DNA of 64,000 bases from positions 74,579 through 138,578 of the forward strand of contig CAZPBN010000004.1 of NCBI GenBank assembly GCA_964584935.1, read 5' to 3'. Position numbers and translations under genes: made by a program. The DNA is from CAZPBN01 sp964584935. Its GTDB lineage: Bacteria; Acidobacteriota; Aminicenantia; Aminicenantales; Aminicenantaceae. Under the pieces are notes generated by a model. It worked only from the letters and a program-made list of their open reading frames with translations, was not told the origin of the DNA and did no database searches. Each line of letters opens with the position of its first letter. Positions within the stretch are counted from its first letter, which is position 1. This document shows, piece after piece, positions 9,154-17,630 of this stretch.

Positions 9154-9203
9154 GTCTGTAAGGACTAATCCCTGTATTGGGCCTCATAGGCCGATCCCCC
9201 GAT
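9154..9203 (+). repeat. GC-rich REP-like palindromic repeat
   Basis: The segment carries ATCCCTGTATTGGGCC followed by GCCGATCCCCCGATCGGGAT and CATAA. The first part is the reverse complement of the GGTCCAATACGGGGAT motif at 22531-22566 and 22604-22632. The second matches the CCGATCCCCG..TCGGG..TCATAA sequence near 54569-54594. Internal dyads could fold into hairpins. Confidence 0.55.
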
Positions 9204-9330
9204 CGGGATCATAAAAGTAAAATTTGAGATTATATTATATTTACCGGATGAAAAATGTATGTAATCACTGGCAATACAAAAGAATTAAAATACAGTTAAA
9301 TCCTTCAATAAAGAATTTTATTAATTTATA

Positions 9331-9759
9331 TTACGCAATCAAATGAAGTAAAGCGTAAAGATAACTTTTCCATCCAAAACCAGATATAATTCCTACACAA
9401 GCAGAAGCGGTGATGCTTTTCAGGCGGAATTCTTCCCGGCTATAAATATTAGAGAGATGAACCTCAATGGCTGGAAGATTAACAGATTTCAAAGCATCCA
9501 GAATAGAATATGAAGTGTAACTCAATGCCCCTGGATTAATGATTATTCCACTGAAATTCCCTTTTGCTTGTTGAATCTTTTCAATAATTTCTCCTTCAAA
9601 ATTTGACTGTACCCACTCTATTTCAGCACCTTTATTCTGGGCAAAATTCTTTATCTCTTTTTCAATTTCATCAATGGTCATATCACCATAAATTTCCTGC
9701 TCTCTTTTTCCTAAAAGATTTAAATTGGGACCATTTATAATCATGATTTTTGTATCCAT
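9331..9759 (-). CDS. aroQ: 3-dehydroquinate dehydratase, type II
   Basis: Type II dehydroquinase (142 residues), which converts 3-dehydroquinate to 3-dehydroshikimate in the shikimate pathway. GPNLNLLGKREQEIYG carries catalytic Y24, and VHLSNIYSREEFR carries H101. The usual THTS or THYS segment reads SYTS (residues 80-83), so a normally conserved active-site-region histidine is tyrosine here. GAGGAG 8 bases before ATG 9759 fixes the start; an in-frame upstream codon would add 17 unlikely residues. It follows aroF by about 120 bases and probably belongs to the trp-aro transcript. Confidence 0.88.
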   Translation of the reverse strand: MDTKIMIINGPNLNLLGKREQEIYGDMTIDEIEKEIKNFAQNKGAEIEWVQSNFEGEIIEKIQQAKGNFSGIIINPGALSYTSYSILDALKSVNLPAIEVHLSNIYSREEFRLKSITASACVGIISGFGWKSYLYALLHLIA

Positions 9760-9880
9760 AGGAAATCTCCTCGTTCGATTAACTATAATCCCCTTTTCAT
9801 TATTTGTCAAAATATTTTATTATAGGAATTCCTCCAATTTTATAAGGCTCTGAAGGCATATTGTTTTATATTTTTTTCTC

Positions 9881-10897
9881 CTATAGACTTTTATTCACTG
9901 ATTTAGCTACTGGTTTTAATTCCTTGACCATCCTATGAAATTCTTTAAAATCAAGGCTTTGTAAACCATCACTCAATGCCTTTTCTGGATTCGGATGGAT
10001 TTCAACTAAAAGACAATCAGCTCCAGCAGCTATAGAAGCTTTGGATACGGGTATAATCAGAGAACTCATTCCTGTTCCATGGCTTGGATCAACGCAAACA
10101 GGTAAATGAGATAGCTGTTTTAGAAGGGGGATGGAAGCCAGATCCAGTGTGTTCCGAGTAAATTTTTCAAAAGTCCTGATACCTCTTTCACAAAGAATAA
10201 CATTTGAATTCCCATTGGAAAGTATATATTCAGCAGCCATTAAAAATTCTTCAATGGTGGCAACCATACCTCTTTTCAACATCACCGGCTTGTTTGATTT
10301 CCCCACTTTCTCTAAAAGTGAATAATTCTGCATATTCCTTGTTCCTATCTGAAAAATATCAGCGGCTTCTCCAACAATTGGAACCTGATGAGGAGCCATC
10401 ACTTCGGTAATGACAGAAAGTCCTGTTTTTTCTTTGACCTCTTTGAGTAGTTCCAATCCTTTTTCCTTCATACCCTGAAAACTGTAAGGAGAAGTACGTG
10501 GTTTAAAAGCTCCTCCTCTCAATATATTAACACCTGCTTCTTTAACCGCAAAAGCTGTCTCTAATATTTGTTCTCTGCTTTCTATTGCACAAGGTCCAGC
10601 CATTAAAATGATTTTCTTTTCTCCTATGTTAATACCGTTAACAGGAACCACGCTGCTTTCTGACTTGAATTCTCTGCTCGCCAGTTTAAAAGGTTTCGAG
10701 ATGGGAACAATTTTTTCAACTCCTGATAAAATTCTTAATCTTTCTTTAAGCTCCGAACTACTTCCATTCCCAATCAGACCAATGATTGATCTCTGTTCTC
10801 CTCTTGAAACAAAATATTTCAAACCAATGGTTTTAATTTCCTGTAATACCTGTGAAATTTCCTTTAAAGACGCAGCCTGTTTCATCACAATAATCAT
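9881..10897 (-). CDS. aroF: 3-deoxy-7-phosphoheptulonate (DAHP) synthase
   Basis: DAHP synthase of the AroA(I-beta)/KDO8PS-like type, 338 residues, the first step of aromatic amino acid synthesis (PEP + erythrose 4-phosphate). An N-terminal ferredoxin-like domain (about 1-75), the usual allosteric part in this type, precedes the barrel. Barrel motifs are GPCAIESREQ, RGGAFKPRTSPYSFQG, KRGM, ERGIRTF, VDPSHGTG and VEIHPNPE. It follows trpA by 24 bases on the same strand, so supply of the common precursor is tied to the tryptophan operon. The dedicated location suggests feedback or attenuation control with tryptophan, which is inferred. Confidence 0.92.
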   Translation of the reverse strand: MIIVMKQAASLKEISQVLQEIKTIGLKYFVSRGEQRSIIGLIGNGSSSELKERLRILSGVEKIVPISKPFKLASREFKSESSVVPVNGINIGEKKIILMAGPCAIESREQILETAFAVKEAGVNILRGGAFKPRTSPYSFQGMKEKGLELLKEVKEKTGLSVITEVMAPHQVPIVGEAADIFQIGTRNMQNYSLLEKVGKSNKPVMLKRGMVATIEEFLMAAEYILSNGNSNVILCERGIRTFEKFTRNTLDLASIPLLKQLSHLPVCVDPSHGTGMSSLIIPVSKASIAAGADCLLVEIHPNPEKALSDGLQSLDFKEFHRMVKELKPVAKSVNKSL

Positions 10898-10921
10898 GTC
10901 AAACCTCCCTTAATACCAATT

Positions 10922-11716
10922 TCATATAGCTTGTCTAAGTTCCATAAGAAATGTTCCCACTTTCTTAATAATATTTTTTTCCATTTCTTTTCCTCTTATG
11001 ATATCTATAATCGCACTGCCAATAATAACTCCATCTGATAATTCGGTTACTTTTCGGGCTTGAAAAGAATTTGAAATTCCAAATCCGACACATAAAGGTT
11101 TGGAAGTGGTTTTTCTAGTTTTTTGGATATAAGCGGCCAGTTTATCAGAAAGAGTTCCCCTTACCCCTGTTACACCAGTTAAGGAAACAAGGTATATAAA
11201 CCCGTTTGAAACTTTATCTATACTTTCTATTCTTTCACAACAGGTGGAAGGAGAAACCAGGTAAATCAAATCAATTCCTTTTTTTGCCAACATTTTTCGG
11301 GTGGGATAACTTTCTTCTAGTACGAGATCGGGGACAATCACTCCCTCAATATTCGCTTTTCTCATTTCCACACTGAATTTATCTAGCCTTTTCTGGAGAA
11401 TATAATTGAAATACGGCATTAAAATCAGAGAAGCATCCAATTTTCCCTTCAAACAGTAAAGATCTTCCAGTAATTGTGAATACAAAAATCCACTCTTTAA
11501 AACCCATTGACTGGAATATTGAATCGTCTTTCCATCCGCTAAGGGATCTGAAAAAGGGATTCCTATTTCAATATAATCGGCATTGGCATCATCTGCTCTT
11601 AATAAAAATTCACGAAATTTTTCTCTCGATGGATAAAATGCAGTCATAAATGGAATAAACGCTTTCTTGCCTTGGGATAATAAATCTGAAAATCTTGCTT
11701 CTATTTTACTCAACAA
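10922..11716 (-). CDS. trpA: Tryptophan synthase alpha chain
   Basis: TrpA cleaves indole-3-glycerol phosphate to indole and glyceraldehyde 3-phosphate within the alpha2-beta2 complex. Catalytic residues E50 and D61 are in YIEIGIPFSDPLADG. The phosphate-binding GFGIS and a late GSAI(I) segment are also visible. At 264 residues it is normal. Its start overlaps the 3' end of trpB by 11 bases, which suggests translational coupling. Confidence 0.95.
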   Translation of the reverse strand: MLSKIEARFSDLLSQGKKAFIPFMTAFYPSREKFREFLLRADDANADYIEIGIPFSDPLADGKTIQYSSQWVLKSGFLYSQLLEDLYCLKGKLDASLILMPYFNYILQKRLDKFSVEMRKANIEGVIVPDLVLEESYPTRKMLAKKGIDLIYLVSPSTCCERIESIDKVSNGFIYLVSLTGVTGVRGTLSDKLAAYIQKTRKTTSKPLCVGFGISNSFQARKVTELSDGVIIGSAIIDIIRGKEMEKNIIKKVGTFLMELRQAI

Positions 11717-12893
11717 ATCCTCCTGTTCTTTTCACTATATCCAAATCCTTATCACCTCTCCCTGATAGGTTAATCACAACAACACTTCCTTCCGGAAATG
11801 TGGAAACATGTTTTTTGAAATAGGCAATGGCATGCGCTGTTTCCAACGCCGGAATAATTCCTTCCATTCGTGACAGCTCCCAAAAGGCATCCAAAGCTTC
11901 GTCATCACTAACCGGTTCAATGATTAATCTCCGTTTATCTCTCAAATAACTTAATTCAGGTCCAACTCCAGGATAATCGAGTCCGGCTGAGATGGAATGA
12001 GTTGGCAATATCTGGCCCTCTTCATCTTGGAGAAGATAGGAATAGGACCCATGAAGCACTCCAGGTCTTCCCATTGTTAAAGAGGCAGAATGGTCTCCAT
12101 TTTCTTTTCCTGTTCCTCCTGCTTCTACTCCAATCAACTTAATCTTTTTTTTAGAAACAAACGGGTAGAAAAGACCTAAGGAATTGGAACCTCCACCCAC
12201 ACAGGCAATCAGAATATCGGGCAATTTGTTTTCAGCAGATAACATCTGGGATTTGACTTCCTCTCCAATCACAGACTGAAAATTTCTAACCATAACTGGA
12301 TAAGGAAATGGTCCCACAACAGATCCTATCAGATAATGAGTTGTATTCACATTTGTCACCCAGTCTCTGATTGCCTCATTGATGGCTTCTTTTAAAGTCC
12401 CGGACCCAGAAGCAACCTTCACTATTTGAGCTCCCAAAATCTTCATCTTCATCTGATTGGGAGCCTGCCTTAAAAAGTCCTTTTCTCCCATATAAATCAC
12501 ACATTCCAATCCCAGCAAGGCACAGGCTGTCGCGGTTGCCACACCATGCTGTCCTGCTCCTGTTTCAGCAACAATTCTCTTTTTGCCAATTTTTTTTGCC
12601 AGCAATGCCTGACCTAAAGCGTTGTTTATCTTGTGAGCTCCTGTATGACAGAGATCCTCTCTTTTTAAATAAATTTTGCATTTGTATTTTTTGCTCAGTC
12701 TTTGGGCAAAATACAACGGAGTCGGTCTGCCCACATATTGAGAAAGATATTTTTCAAAGCTTCGTCGAAAGGCTGAGTCGTCTTTCAAACGAAAATAGGC
12801 CTTTTCTAATTCAAATAGGTTCTCCATGACTGTTTCAGGAACAAACTGCCCTCCAAAACATCCAAATTTTCTCGCTATTTTTGCATGTTGCAT
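11706..12893 (-). CDS. trpB: Tryptophan synthase beta chain
   Basis: TrpB, 395 residues, condenses indole with serine using PLP. The Schiff-base lysine is K88 in HTGAHKINNALGQ. ETGAGQHGVATA, the glycine-rich GGGSN phosphate site and HAIAYFKKH are all present. It is a TrpB1-type sequence of normal length. It overlaps trpF by 19 bases at its start and trpA by 11 at its end. Confidence 0.96.
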   Translation of the reverse strand: MQHAKIARKFGCFGGQFVPETVMENLFELEKAYFRLKDDSAFRRSFEKYLSQYVGRPTPLYFAQRLSKKYKCKIYLKREDLCHTGAHKINNALGQALLAKKIGKKRIVAETGAGQHGVATATACALLGLECVIYMGEKDFLRQAPNQMKMKILGAQIVKVASGSGTLKEAINEAIRDWVTNVNTTHYLIGSVVGPFPYPVMVRNFQSVIGEEVKSQMLSAENKLPDILIACVGGGSNSLGLFYPFVSKKKIKLIGVEAGGTGKENGDHSASLTMGRPGVLHGSYSYLLQDEEGQILPTHSISAGLDYPGVGPELSYLRDKRRLIIEPVSDDEALDAFWELSRMEGIIPALETAHAIAYFKKHVSTFPEGSVVVINLSGRGDKDLDIVKRTGGFVE

Positions 12894-13486
12894 TTTTTAA
12901 TCCTTCTAATAAAATTTTTAACTTTTTCAGGGCTTTTGATACCATTTTCCTTTTCCACACCCCGGCAAACATCAACACCGTATATCGAAACATTTTTAAT
13001 AACATCTTCTATATTCTCCAGATTGAGTCCCCCCGCTAAAATCACTTTTCCTAATTGACTTGCCTTTTTGATAACATCCCAATCAAGCGAATAACTTTGT
13101 ATTCCATTCTTTGGGAAATCCAGCATGAACAAAGGCAATGAGAATTGTTTTATTTCCTCCAAAACATTTTCCTTGTTCATTTCAAATACCCTGAACGCCT
13201 TATAATCAAAATTGTTCAAATATCTTTTTTTCACATTTCCGTGAAGCTGAACAATATTCAAATCACAGTAATCCATAATTTCTTTAACCACAGTAACTTT
13301 ATCCTCAAAAAAAACGCCCACCTTGCAAACAAAAGGAGGGAGTTTCCATACAATTTTTTTCACATCTTCAGGTTTTACTTGACGCGGACTCTTTGTGAAA
13401 ATAAATCCAAGTGCGTCCGCTCCCTCTTCAGCTGCCAGAAGAGCATCCTTGAGATTGGTAATTCCACAAATTTTTACTTTAACCAT
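12875..13486 (-). CDS. trpF: Phosphoribosylanthranilate isomerase
   Basis: TrpF (203 residues) catalyses the Amadori rearrangement of phosphoribosylanthranilate. The N-terminal VKICGITNLKDA holds the catalytic cysteine C7. GFIFTKSPRQV, VQLHG, LAGGLN and GVDVCRGVE are the other family signatures, including the C-terminal aspartate/glycine phosphate loop. It overlaps trpC by 8 bases and trpB by 19 bases. Confidence 0.94.
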   Translation of the reverse strand: MVKVKICGITNLKDALLAAEEGADALGFIFTKSPRQVKPEDVKKIVWKLPPFVCKVGVFFEDKVTVVKEIMDYCDLNIVQLHGNVKKRYLNNFDYKAFRVFEMNKENVLEEIKQFSLPLFMLDFPKNGIQSYSLDWDVIKKASQLGKVILAGGLNLENIEDVIKNVSIYGVDVCRGVEKENGIKSPEKVKNFIRRIKKCNMQK

Positions 13487-14270
13487 TTTCGTCCAGAACA
13501 GAAAAAAATTGTTTTAGCTTTTTCCCCGGATCTTCGGATGTAACCAAAGCCTCCCCTATAAGAAAAGCATGAACTTGAAACTCTTTGTATAAGCTGAGAT
13601 CTGATTCACTCCTAATCCCGCTTTCCACAACTTTAATCTTTTCATCCGGTATCAAAGGCAGAAGTTTCATTGATGTATTCAGGTCAACTTTTAATGTCGT
13701 TAAATCACGATTGTTTATTCCAATAATATTTGCTCCCGCATCGAGTGCCTTCTGAAGTTCCCTCTCATTGTGAATTTCAACCAGCGCTTCCATTCCCAAC
13801 TCTTCCGTCAAAGATAAAAGTTCCACCAAATCCTCAAAAGAAAGTAGAGAGACAATAAGAAGAACAGCATCAGCTCCTGCATATTTAGATTCCAGAATTT
13901 GATACTCATCAATGATAAAATCTTTCCGTAAAACAGGAATTTTAACTAACATTTTCAATCGCCGCAGGTCATCCAGACTTCCCTTAAAAAATTGTTTTTC
14001 TGTTACAAGAGATACAGCTGAAACATTGTTCTTCATATAGATCATTGCCAATTCCTTAATCCGGTCATTGGAGAAAAAAAATCCTTTTGACGGAGATTTC
14101 TTTTTTATTTCAGCAATAATTGCTTTTCCTGATTCAATAAAACGAGATAACAATAAAGAACGATTCAATCCCCTGACACATCTGTCTAATTCATAAAAAG
14201 ACAAAACTTTTTTTCTCTCTTTGACTTCTTTTCTCTTATGGGATAAAACATTTTCCATAAAACAAGTCAT
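13479..14270 (-). CDS. trpC: Indole-3-glycerol phosphate synthase
   Basis: TrpC (263 residues) closes the indole ring from CdRP. It carries AEIKKKSPSKG, LRKDFIIDEYQI (catalytic lysines), GADAVLLIVSLL, LVEIHNERE, IGINNRDL and VESGIRSESD. The ATG at 14270 follows AGGAG by about 8 bases and lies 35 bases inside trpD, so the two are likely translated in a coupled way. A second in-frame ATG lies at 14258. Confidence 0.95.
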   Translation of the reverse strand: MTCFMENVLSHKRKEVKERKKVLSFYELDRCVRGLNRSLLLSRFIESGKAIIAEIKKKSPSKGFFFSNDRIKELAMIYMKNNVSAVSLVTEKQFFKGSLDDLRRLKMLVKIPVLRKDFIIDEYQILESKYAGADAVLLIVSLLSFEDLVELLSLTEELGMEALVEIHNERELQKALDAGANIIGINNRDLTTLKVDLNTSMKLLPLIPDEKIKVVESGIRSESDLSLYKEFQVHAFLIGEALVTSEDPGKKLKQFFSVLDENG

Positions 14271-15285
14271 TTCTCTTTCTCCTGTATAATCTTATGAACT
14301 CTGAAAATTTATTAAGAGCTTTTCCGGAATCAATGGAATCTCTTGCCATCTCAATACCATCTTTTATATCCCTTGCTGCTCCTGAAACATAAATGGCTGC
14401 ACCTGAATTCAATAAAACAATATCTCTCTTGGGGCCATTCTCTCCCTTCAAAATATCCATAAAATATCTAACATTTTCTTCCAGCGAATTAACCTTTATT
14501 TCATCCAAGGCACAGGAGTTGAAACCATAATCTTCTGGAACTATCTCGAATTCTTCGAGGTCTTCGTTTTCTATTAAAATTCCTCTGGTAAGTCCACACA
14601 AAGAAATTTCATCCAGCCCCTCGTCGGAATGAACGACAAGAGAACGTTCTGTTCCCAGCATCTGCAATGCTTTTGAAACAGTCTTTAACAAATCCAAACT
14701 GTAAACTCCAATAAGCTGCCTTTTCACCCTAAAAGGATTCACCAAGGGACCTATTATGTTGAAAATAGTCCTTACTCCGATTTCTTTTCTTGGCGGCATT
14801 GCATATTTCATTGCTGGATGAAAATTGGGAGCAAACAGGAAACCAAAACCTGTCTCATCCATTTTCTCAGCAATATCAGAGTTGCTCAAGGAAAGGTCAA
14901 AACCCAACGCCTCTAATAGATCAGCGCTGCCACAACGGCTGGATATCGACCGATTTCCATGTTTGGCAACATTGATACCTGCTCCGGCTGTCACAAACGA
15001 TGAGACAGTCGAAATGTTAAAGGTCGCGTGACCATCACCCCCAGTTCCACATAAGTCTATAAAATTTTTCTTTTTTGTTTTAAGAAGTACGGCTTTCTTA
15101 AGCATCCCCCTGGCGGCTCCCACTATTTCTTCAACATTTTCACCCTTGACTTTCAAGGCAATCAAAAAAGCACTGATTTGAGCAGATGTCGCTTTCCCTG
15201 ACATAATGTCCGTTAAAACTTTTTCTGTCTCTTCCCAGTTGAGATCATTCCCCTGACAGAGATTGGCAATAGTTTCTTTAATCAT
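14236..15285 (-). CDS. trpD: Anthranilate phosphoribosyltransferase
   Basis: TrpD (349 residues) transfers the phosphoribosyl group of PRPP to anthranilate. The PRPP-binding CGTGGDGHATFNIST motif, KHGNRSISS(R)CGSADLLE, and NIIGPLVNPFRVKRQLIGVY are intact. It is unfused to TrpG, which is encoded separately just upstream with the stop and start codons touching. It overlaps trpC at its 3' end. Confidence 0.95.
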   Translation of the reverse strand: MIKETIANLCQGNDLNWEETEKVLTDIMSGKATSAQISAFLIALKVKGENVEEIVGAARGMLKKAVLLKTKKKNFIDLCGTGGDGHATFNISTVSSFVTAGAGINVAKHGNRSISSRCGSADLLEALGFDLSLSNSDIAEKMDETGFGFLFAPNFHPAMKYAMPPRKEIGVRTIFNIIGPLVNPFRVKRQLIGVYSLDLLKTVSKALQMLGTERSLVVHSDEGLDEISLCGLTRGILIENEDLEEFEIVPEDYGFNSCALDEIKVNSLEENVRYFMDILKGENGPKRDIVLLNSGAAIYVSGAARDIKDGIEMARDSIDSGKALNKFSEFIRLYRRKRNDLFYGKCFIP

Positions 15286-15857
15286 CAGTGTCCCCCTAGA
15301 TAAAGGAAATTTTTTAATATCTTCATCCCTTCTTCAGAAAGAAAAGATTCAGGATGAAATTGGACTCCCCACGTGTTTTTCCCTTTCATCTTCAAACCCA
15401 TAATTTCTCCATCTTCAGTGAATGATGAAATTTCAAGACATGGAGGCAAGGATTCTTCCTCTACAATAAGGGAATGATAACGAGTGGCAAAAAAGGGATT
15501 TCTCACTCCCTCATAGATCATATGCTCATCATGATATATTTTTGAAAGTTTGCCATGCATAACTTTATCAGCTCTTTTTATCTTCCCTCCAAAAGTGTAA
15601 GCAACACACTGGTGTCCCAAACACACACCCAAAACAGGTATGATATCTGAAAAATAATGGATTAATTCATTTGAAATCCCGGCTTCCTGGGGAGTTTTAG
15701 GACCGGGGGATATGACCATCATCTGGGGAGACAAATCTTTAGCCTGTTTCAAGGAAATCTGATCATTTCTTCTTATTTCTATTTCTTCTCCCAACTCCAT
15801 AAAAGCTTGGACCAGATTAAAAACAAAAGAGTCATAATTATCTATTAATAAAATCAT
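15285..15857 (-). CDS. trpG: Anthranilate synthase component II (glutamine amidotransferase)
   Basis: Class I glutamine amidotransferase (190 residues) that supplies ammonia to TrpE. IDNYDSFVFNLVQ opens the protein, the nucleophile cysteine is in GVCLGHQ, and the His/Glu pair is in VQFHPES. PGPKTPQEAG is the oxyanion-side loop. It overlaps trpE by 20 bases. In some bacteria the same subunit also serves aminodeoxychorismate synthase; no pabB is visible here. Confidence 0.93.
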   Translation of the reverse strand: MILLIDNYDSFVFNLVQAFMELGEEIEIRRNDQISLKQAKDLSPQMMVISPGPKTPQEAGISNELIHYFSDIIPVLGVCLGHQCVAYTFGGKIKRADKVMHGKLSKIYHDEHMIYEGVRNPFFATRYHSLIVEEESLPPCLEISSFTEDGEIMGLKMKGKNTWGVQFHPESFLSEEGMKILKNFLYLGGH

Positions 15858-17271
15858 TTCTTCTCTCCTGAGCGTATTTGATCGCTTGGTATAATCCTTT
15901 CATCTTGTTAATGGTTTCCTTGTATTCCAGAGAAGGAACAGAATCGGCGACGATTCCTGCTCCTGCCTGCAAATGATATTTCTTGCCTCGGCAAATGATC
16001 ATTCTTATAGCGATACACATGTCCATATTTCCATCCAATCCAAAATATCCAACTGTCCCTGAATAAGGACCTCTCTTGACCTTTTCCAGTTCCTCTATAA
16101 TCTCCATGGCTCTAATCTTTGGAGCTCCGGTTACGGTTCCAGCAGGAAAAGAAGCTTTCAATAGATCCAGAGCATCCACATTGGGACCCATTATTCCCTC
16201 TGCTTCAGAGACAAGATGCATAACATGAGAATATTTTTCCAGATTCATCCTTTTTTTCACTTTAATAGTGCCAGGCAAACATACTCTTCCCAGGTCATTT
16301 CGAGCTAAATCAACCAGCATGACATGTTCCGCTCTTTCTTTCTCATCACTCATCAATTCATCTTCGAGTTTTTTATCTTCTATAGATGATTCCCCTCTTG
16401 GTCTTGTTCCGGCTATAGGATGGAGAGTCGCTTTTTTATCATTCAAGCGGACTAGAGCTTCCGGCGAAGATCCAATTAAATGAAAATCATTAAAATCTAA
16501 AAAAAACATGTAGGGAGAGGGATTGATCATTCTTAACATTCTGTAGATATCAAAAGGAAAAGCATCTGTTTCCCCAGAATATCTTTGAGAAAGCACAACT
16601 TGTAAAATATCTCCAGCCAAAATATATTCTTTGGCAGATCTGACAATTTTCTCAAATTCACCTTTTTTAAAGTTGGCAAGAGGACCTTTGCAATGTTTCA
16701 TGTTTCTATTCTTGCCATTGGAAGGTAAAGGTCCTTCTAATGCAAGCTGTATGTTTTTTATATTTTTCAAGGCATTTTGTTCTTCTTCTCTGGAACTGAC
16801 TAAAGAAATTACTTTTGCTCTGTGTTTAACATGATCAAACACTAAAACATCCTTTACCAGATAAAATACTCCTAAAGGAAGAATCCACTCTTCCGGCAGT
16901 TCTGAAGGGAGATTCTCCAAATACTTATTAACATCATACCCCAGATATCCAACCCATCCTCCACTAAAAGGAGGCAATTCCTGATCAGAGTCCATTTGGT
17001 GGGAATAAATGATCCTTCTGAAATTTTGAATAAATTCCCTTTTTTTAAAAGGGAAAATTGTTCCGTTCCAATTCATAGAGTCGTTTTCGATCTTTAATAT
17101 CGAAGAAGGATTCAATCCTATAAACGAATATCTTCCCAGTTGCTCTCCTTTTTCCACACTTTCCAGAAGCAACTTGGCTCCCTGTTTTTGGAGCTTCAAA
17201 AAAGCAGAAACAGGTGTTTCTAAATCAACTCCGATTTCTCTGCACACAGGAAATAGTTTTACTTTTTTCAT
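15838..17271 (-). CDS. trpE: Anthranilate synthase component I
   Basis: TrpE (477 residues) converts chorismate to anthranilate and is first in the operon. An N-terminal domain with LLESVE...GRYSFIGLNPS holds the tryptophan feedback site (LLES-type motif). The chorismate-binding domain has FDIYRMLRMINPSPYMFFLD, GSSPEALVR, PIAGTRPRG, ERAEHVMLVDLARND and FPAGTVTGAPKIRA. The gene starts about 20 bases downstream of an attenuator hairpin; TAGGAGG-like sequence (on the minus strand near 17283) serves as ribosome-binding site. Regulation by attenuation and probably by feedback inhibition. Confidence 0.95.
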   Translation of the reverse strand: MKKVKLFPVCREIGVDLETPVSAFLKLQKQGAKLLLESVEKGEQLGRYSFIGLNPSSILKIENDSMNWNGTIFPFKKREFIQNFRRIIYSHQMDSDQELPPFSGGWVGYLGYDVNKYLENLPSELPEEWILPLGVFYLVKDVLVFDHVKHRAKVISLVSSREEEQNALKNIKNIQLALEGPLPSNGKNRNMKHCKGPLANFKKGEFEKIVRSAKEYILAGDILQVVLSQRYSGETDAFPFDIYRMLRMINPSPYMFFLDFNDFHLIGSSPEALVRLNDKKATLHPIAGTRPRGESSIEDKKLEDELMSDEKERAEHVMLVDLARNDLGRVCLPGTIKVKKRMNLEKYSHVMHLVSEAEGIMGPNVDALDLLKASFPAGTVTGAPKIRAMEIIEELEKVKRGPYSGTVGYFGLDGNMDMCIAIRMIICRGKKYHLQAGAGIVADSVPSLEYKETINKMKGLYQAIKYAQERRNDFINR

Positions 17272-17288
17272 TCCTCTAACCTCCTATA

Positions 17289-17330
17289 TAAAAAAAAAGA
17301 CCCACTCATTCTTTTTTTATGAGTGGGTCT
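17289..17330 (-). terminator. Attenuator terminator upstream of trpE
   Basis: On the minus strand a perfect 12-bp stem (AGACCCACTCAT paired with ATGAGTGGGTCT, 17298-17309 with 17319-17330) with a 9-base loop is followed by a run of nine T. The 5' arm can instead pair through AGACCCA with TGGGTCT at the end of the leader-peptide coding sequence (17378-17384), an antiterminator. Because the complement also has a T-run, it could act in both directions. Confidence 0.85.
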
Positions 17331-17372
17331 TTTTTAATTCTTTACTGGAAGGTCACGAAAGGAAAAGAATGA

Positions 17373-17429
17373 TTATAGACCCATCCTCTTATACCACCAA
17401 TAACAGTTATAAGAGTGAGTCTTAAACAT
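17373..17429 (-). CDS. trpL: trp operon leader peptide with tandem Trp codons
   Basis: Eighteen-codon ORF, MFKTHSYNCYWWYKRMGL, ending in TAA. A purine-rich GGAAGGAAG lies 11 bases upstream. It has two adjacent UGG codons (W11 W12) and sits between a consensus-like promoter and a terminator hairpin before trpE. RNA from its start (AGACTCACTCTTATA) can pair with its end (GTATAAGAGGATGGGTCT), and that end can pair with the terminator 5' arm. A ribosome stalled at the Trp codons would free the second segment to form the antiterminator. This is the classical trp attenuation layout; it is inferred from sequence only. Confidence 0.8.
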   Translation of the reverse strand: MFKTHSYNCYWWYKRMGL

Positions 17430-17464
17430 TACAATTAAATCTTCCTTCCGTTTTTCAGATAATT

Positions 17465-17492
17465 ATTCTAGTGATTTATTTCCTTTTGTCAA
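17465..17492 (-). promoter_or_regulatory. Candidate sigma-70-type promoter of the trp operon
   Basis: On the minus strand TTGACA (17487-17492) is followed after 16 bases by TAGAAT (17465-17470). The position, about 36 bases upstream of the leader-peptide ATG, gives a transcript of about 185 bases before trpE. No operator palindrome was recognised. Confidence 0.6.
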
Positions 17493-17562
17493 GAGATTTT
17501 TTCATAAAGGCTCTCTCAATTTTCATATATATTTACAAAATTCCCAATAAATGATATTCTAA

Positions 17563-17591
17563 TTGACCTCGTGCAAAAATAGGAATTTATT
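17563..17591 (+). promoter_or_regulatory. Possible promoter of the M16 peptidase pair
   Basis: TTGACC (17563-17568), a 17-base spacer and TTTATT (17586-17591) precede AAGGAGG and the ATG at 17631. The -10 element is a weak match, so the call is tentative. Confidence 0.35.
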
Positions 17592-17630
17592 AAATAAAAC
17601 AAACTATAATTCAAAGAAGGAGGAGTAAAC

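Larger units (their letters stand above)
8955..9330. other. Intergenic repeat-bearing region
   Basis: No gene is evident in this 376-bp gap. It holds one copy of a 58-60 bp repeat (9070-9127) whose inverted partner lies at 59395-59454. It also holds a GC-rich palindromic segment (about 9154-9203) that belongs to a dispersed family seen at 22.5, 29.7 and 54.6 kb. Confidence 0.7.

Noticed and set aside
17331..17400. T-box riboswitch before trpE (TTGGTGGTATAAGAGG looks a little like a T-box)
   Set aside because: No specifier stem-loop is present, the leader is too short, and the GGTGGTA letters are the Trp codons of a leader peptide with a start, stop and upstream purine-rich site.
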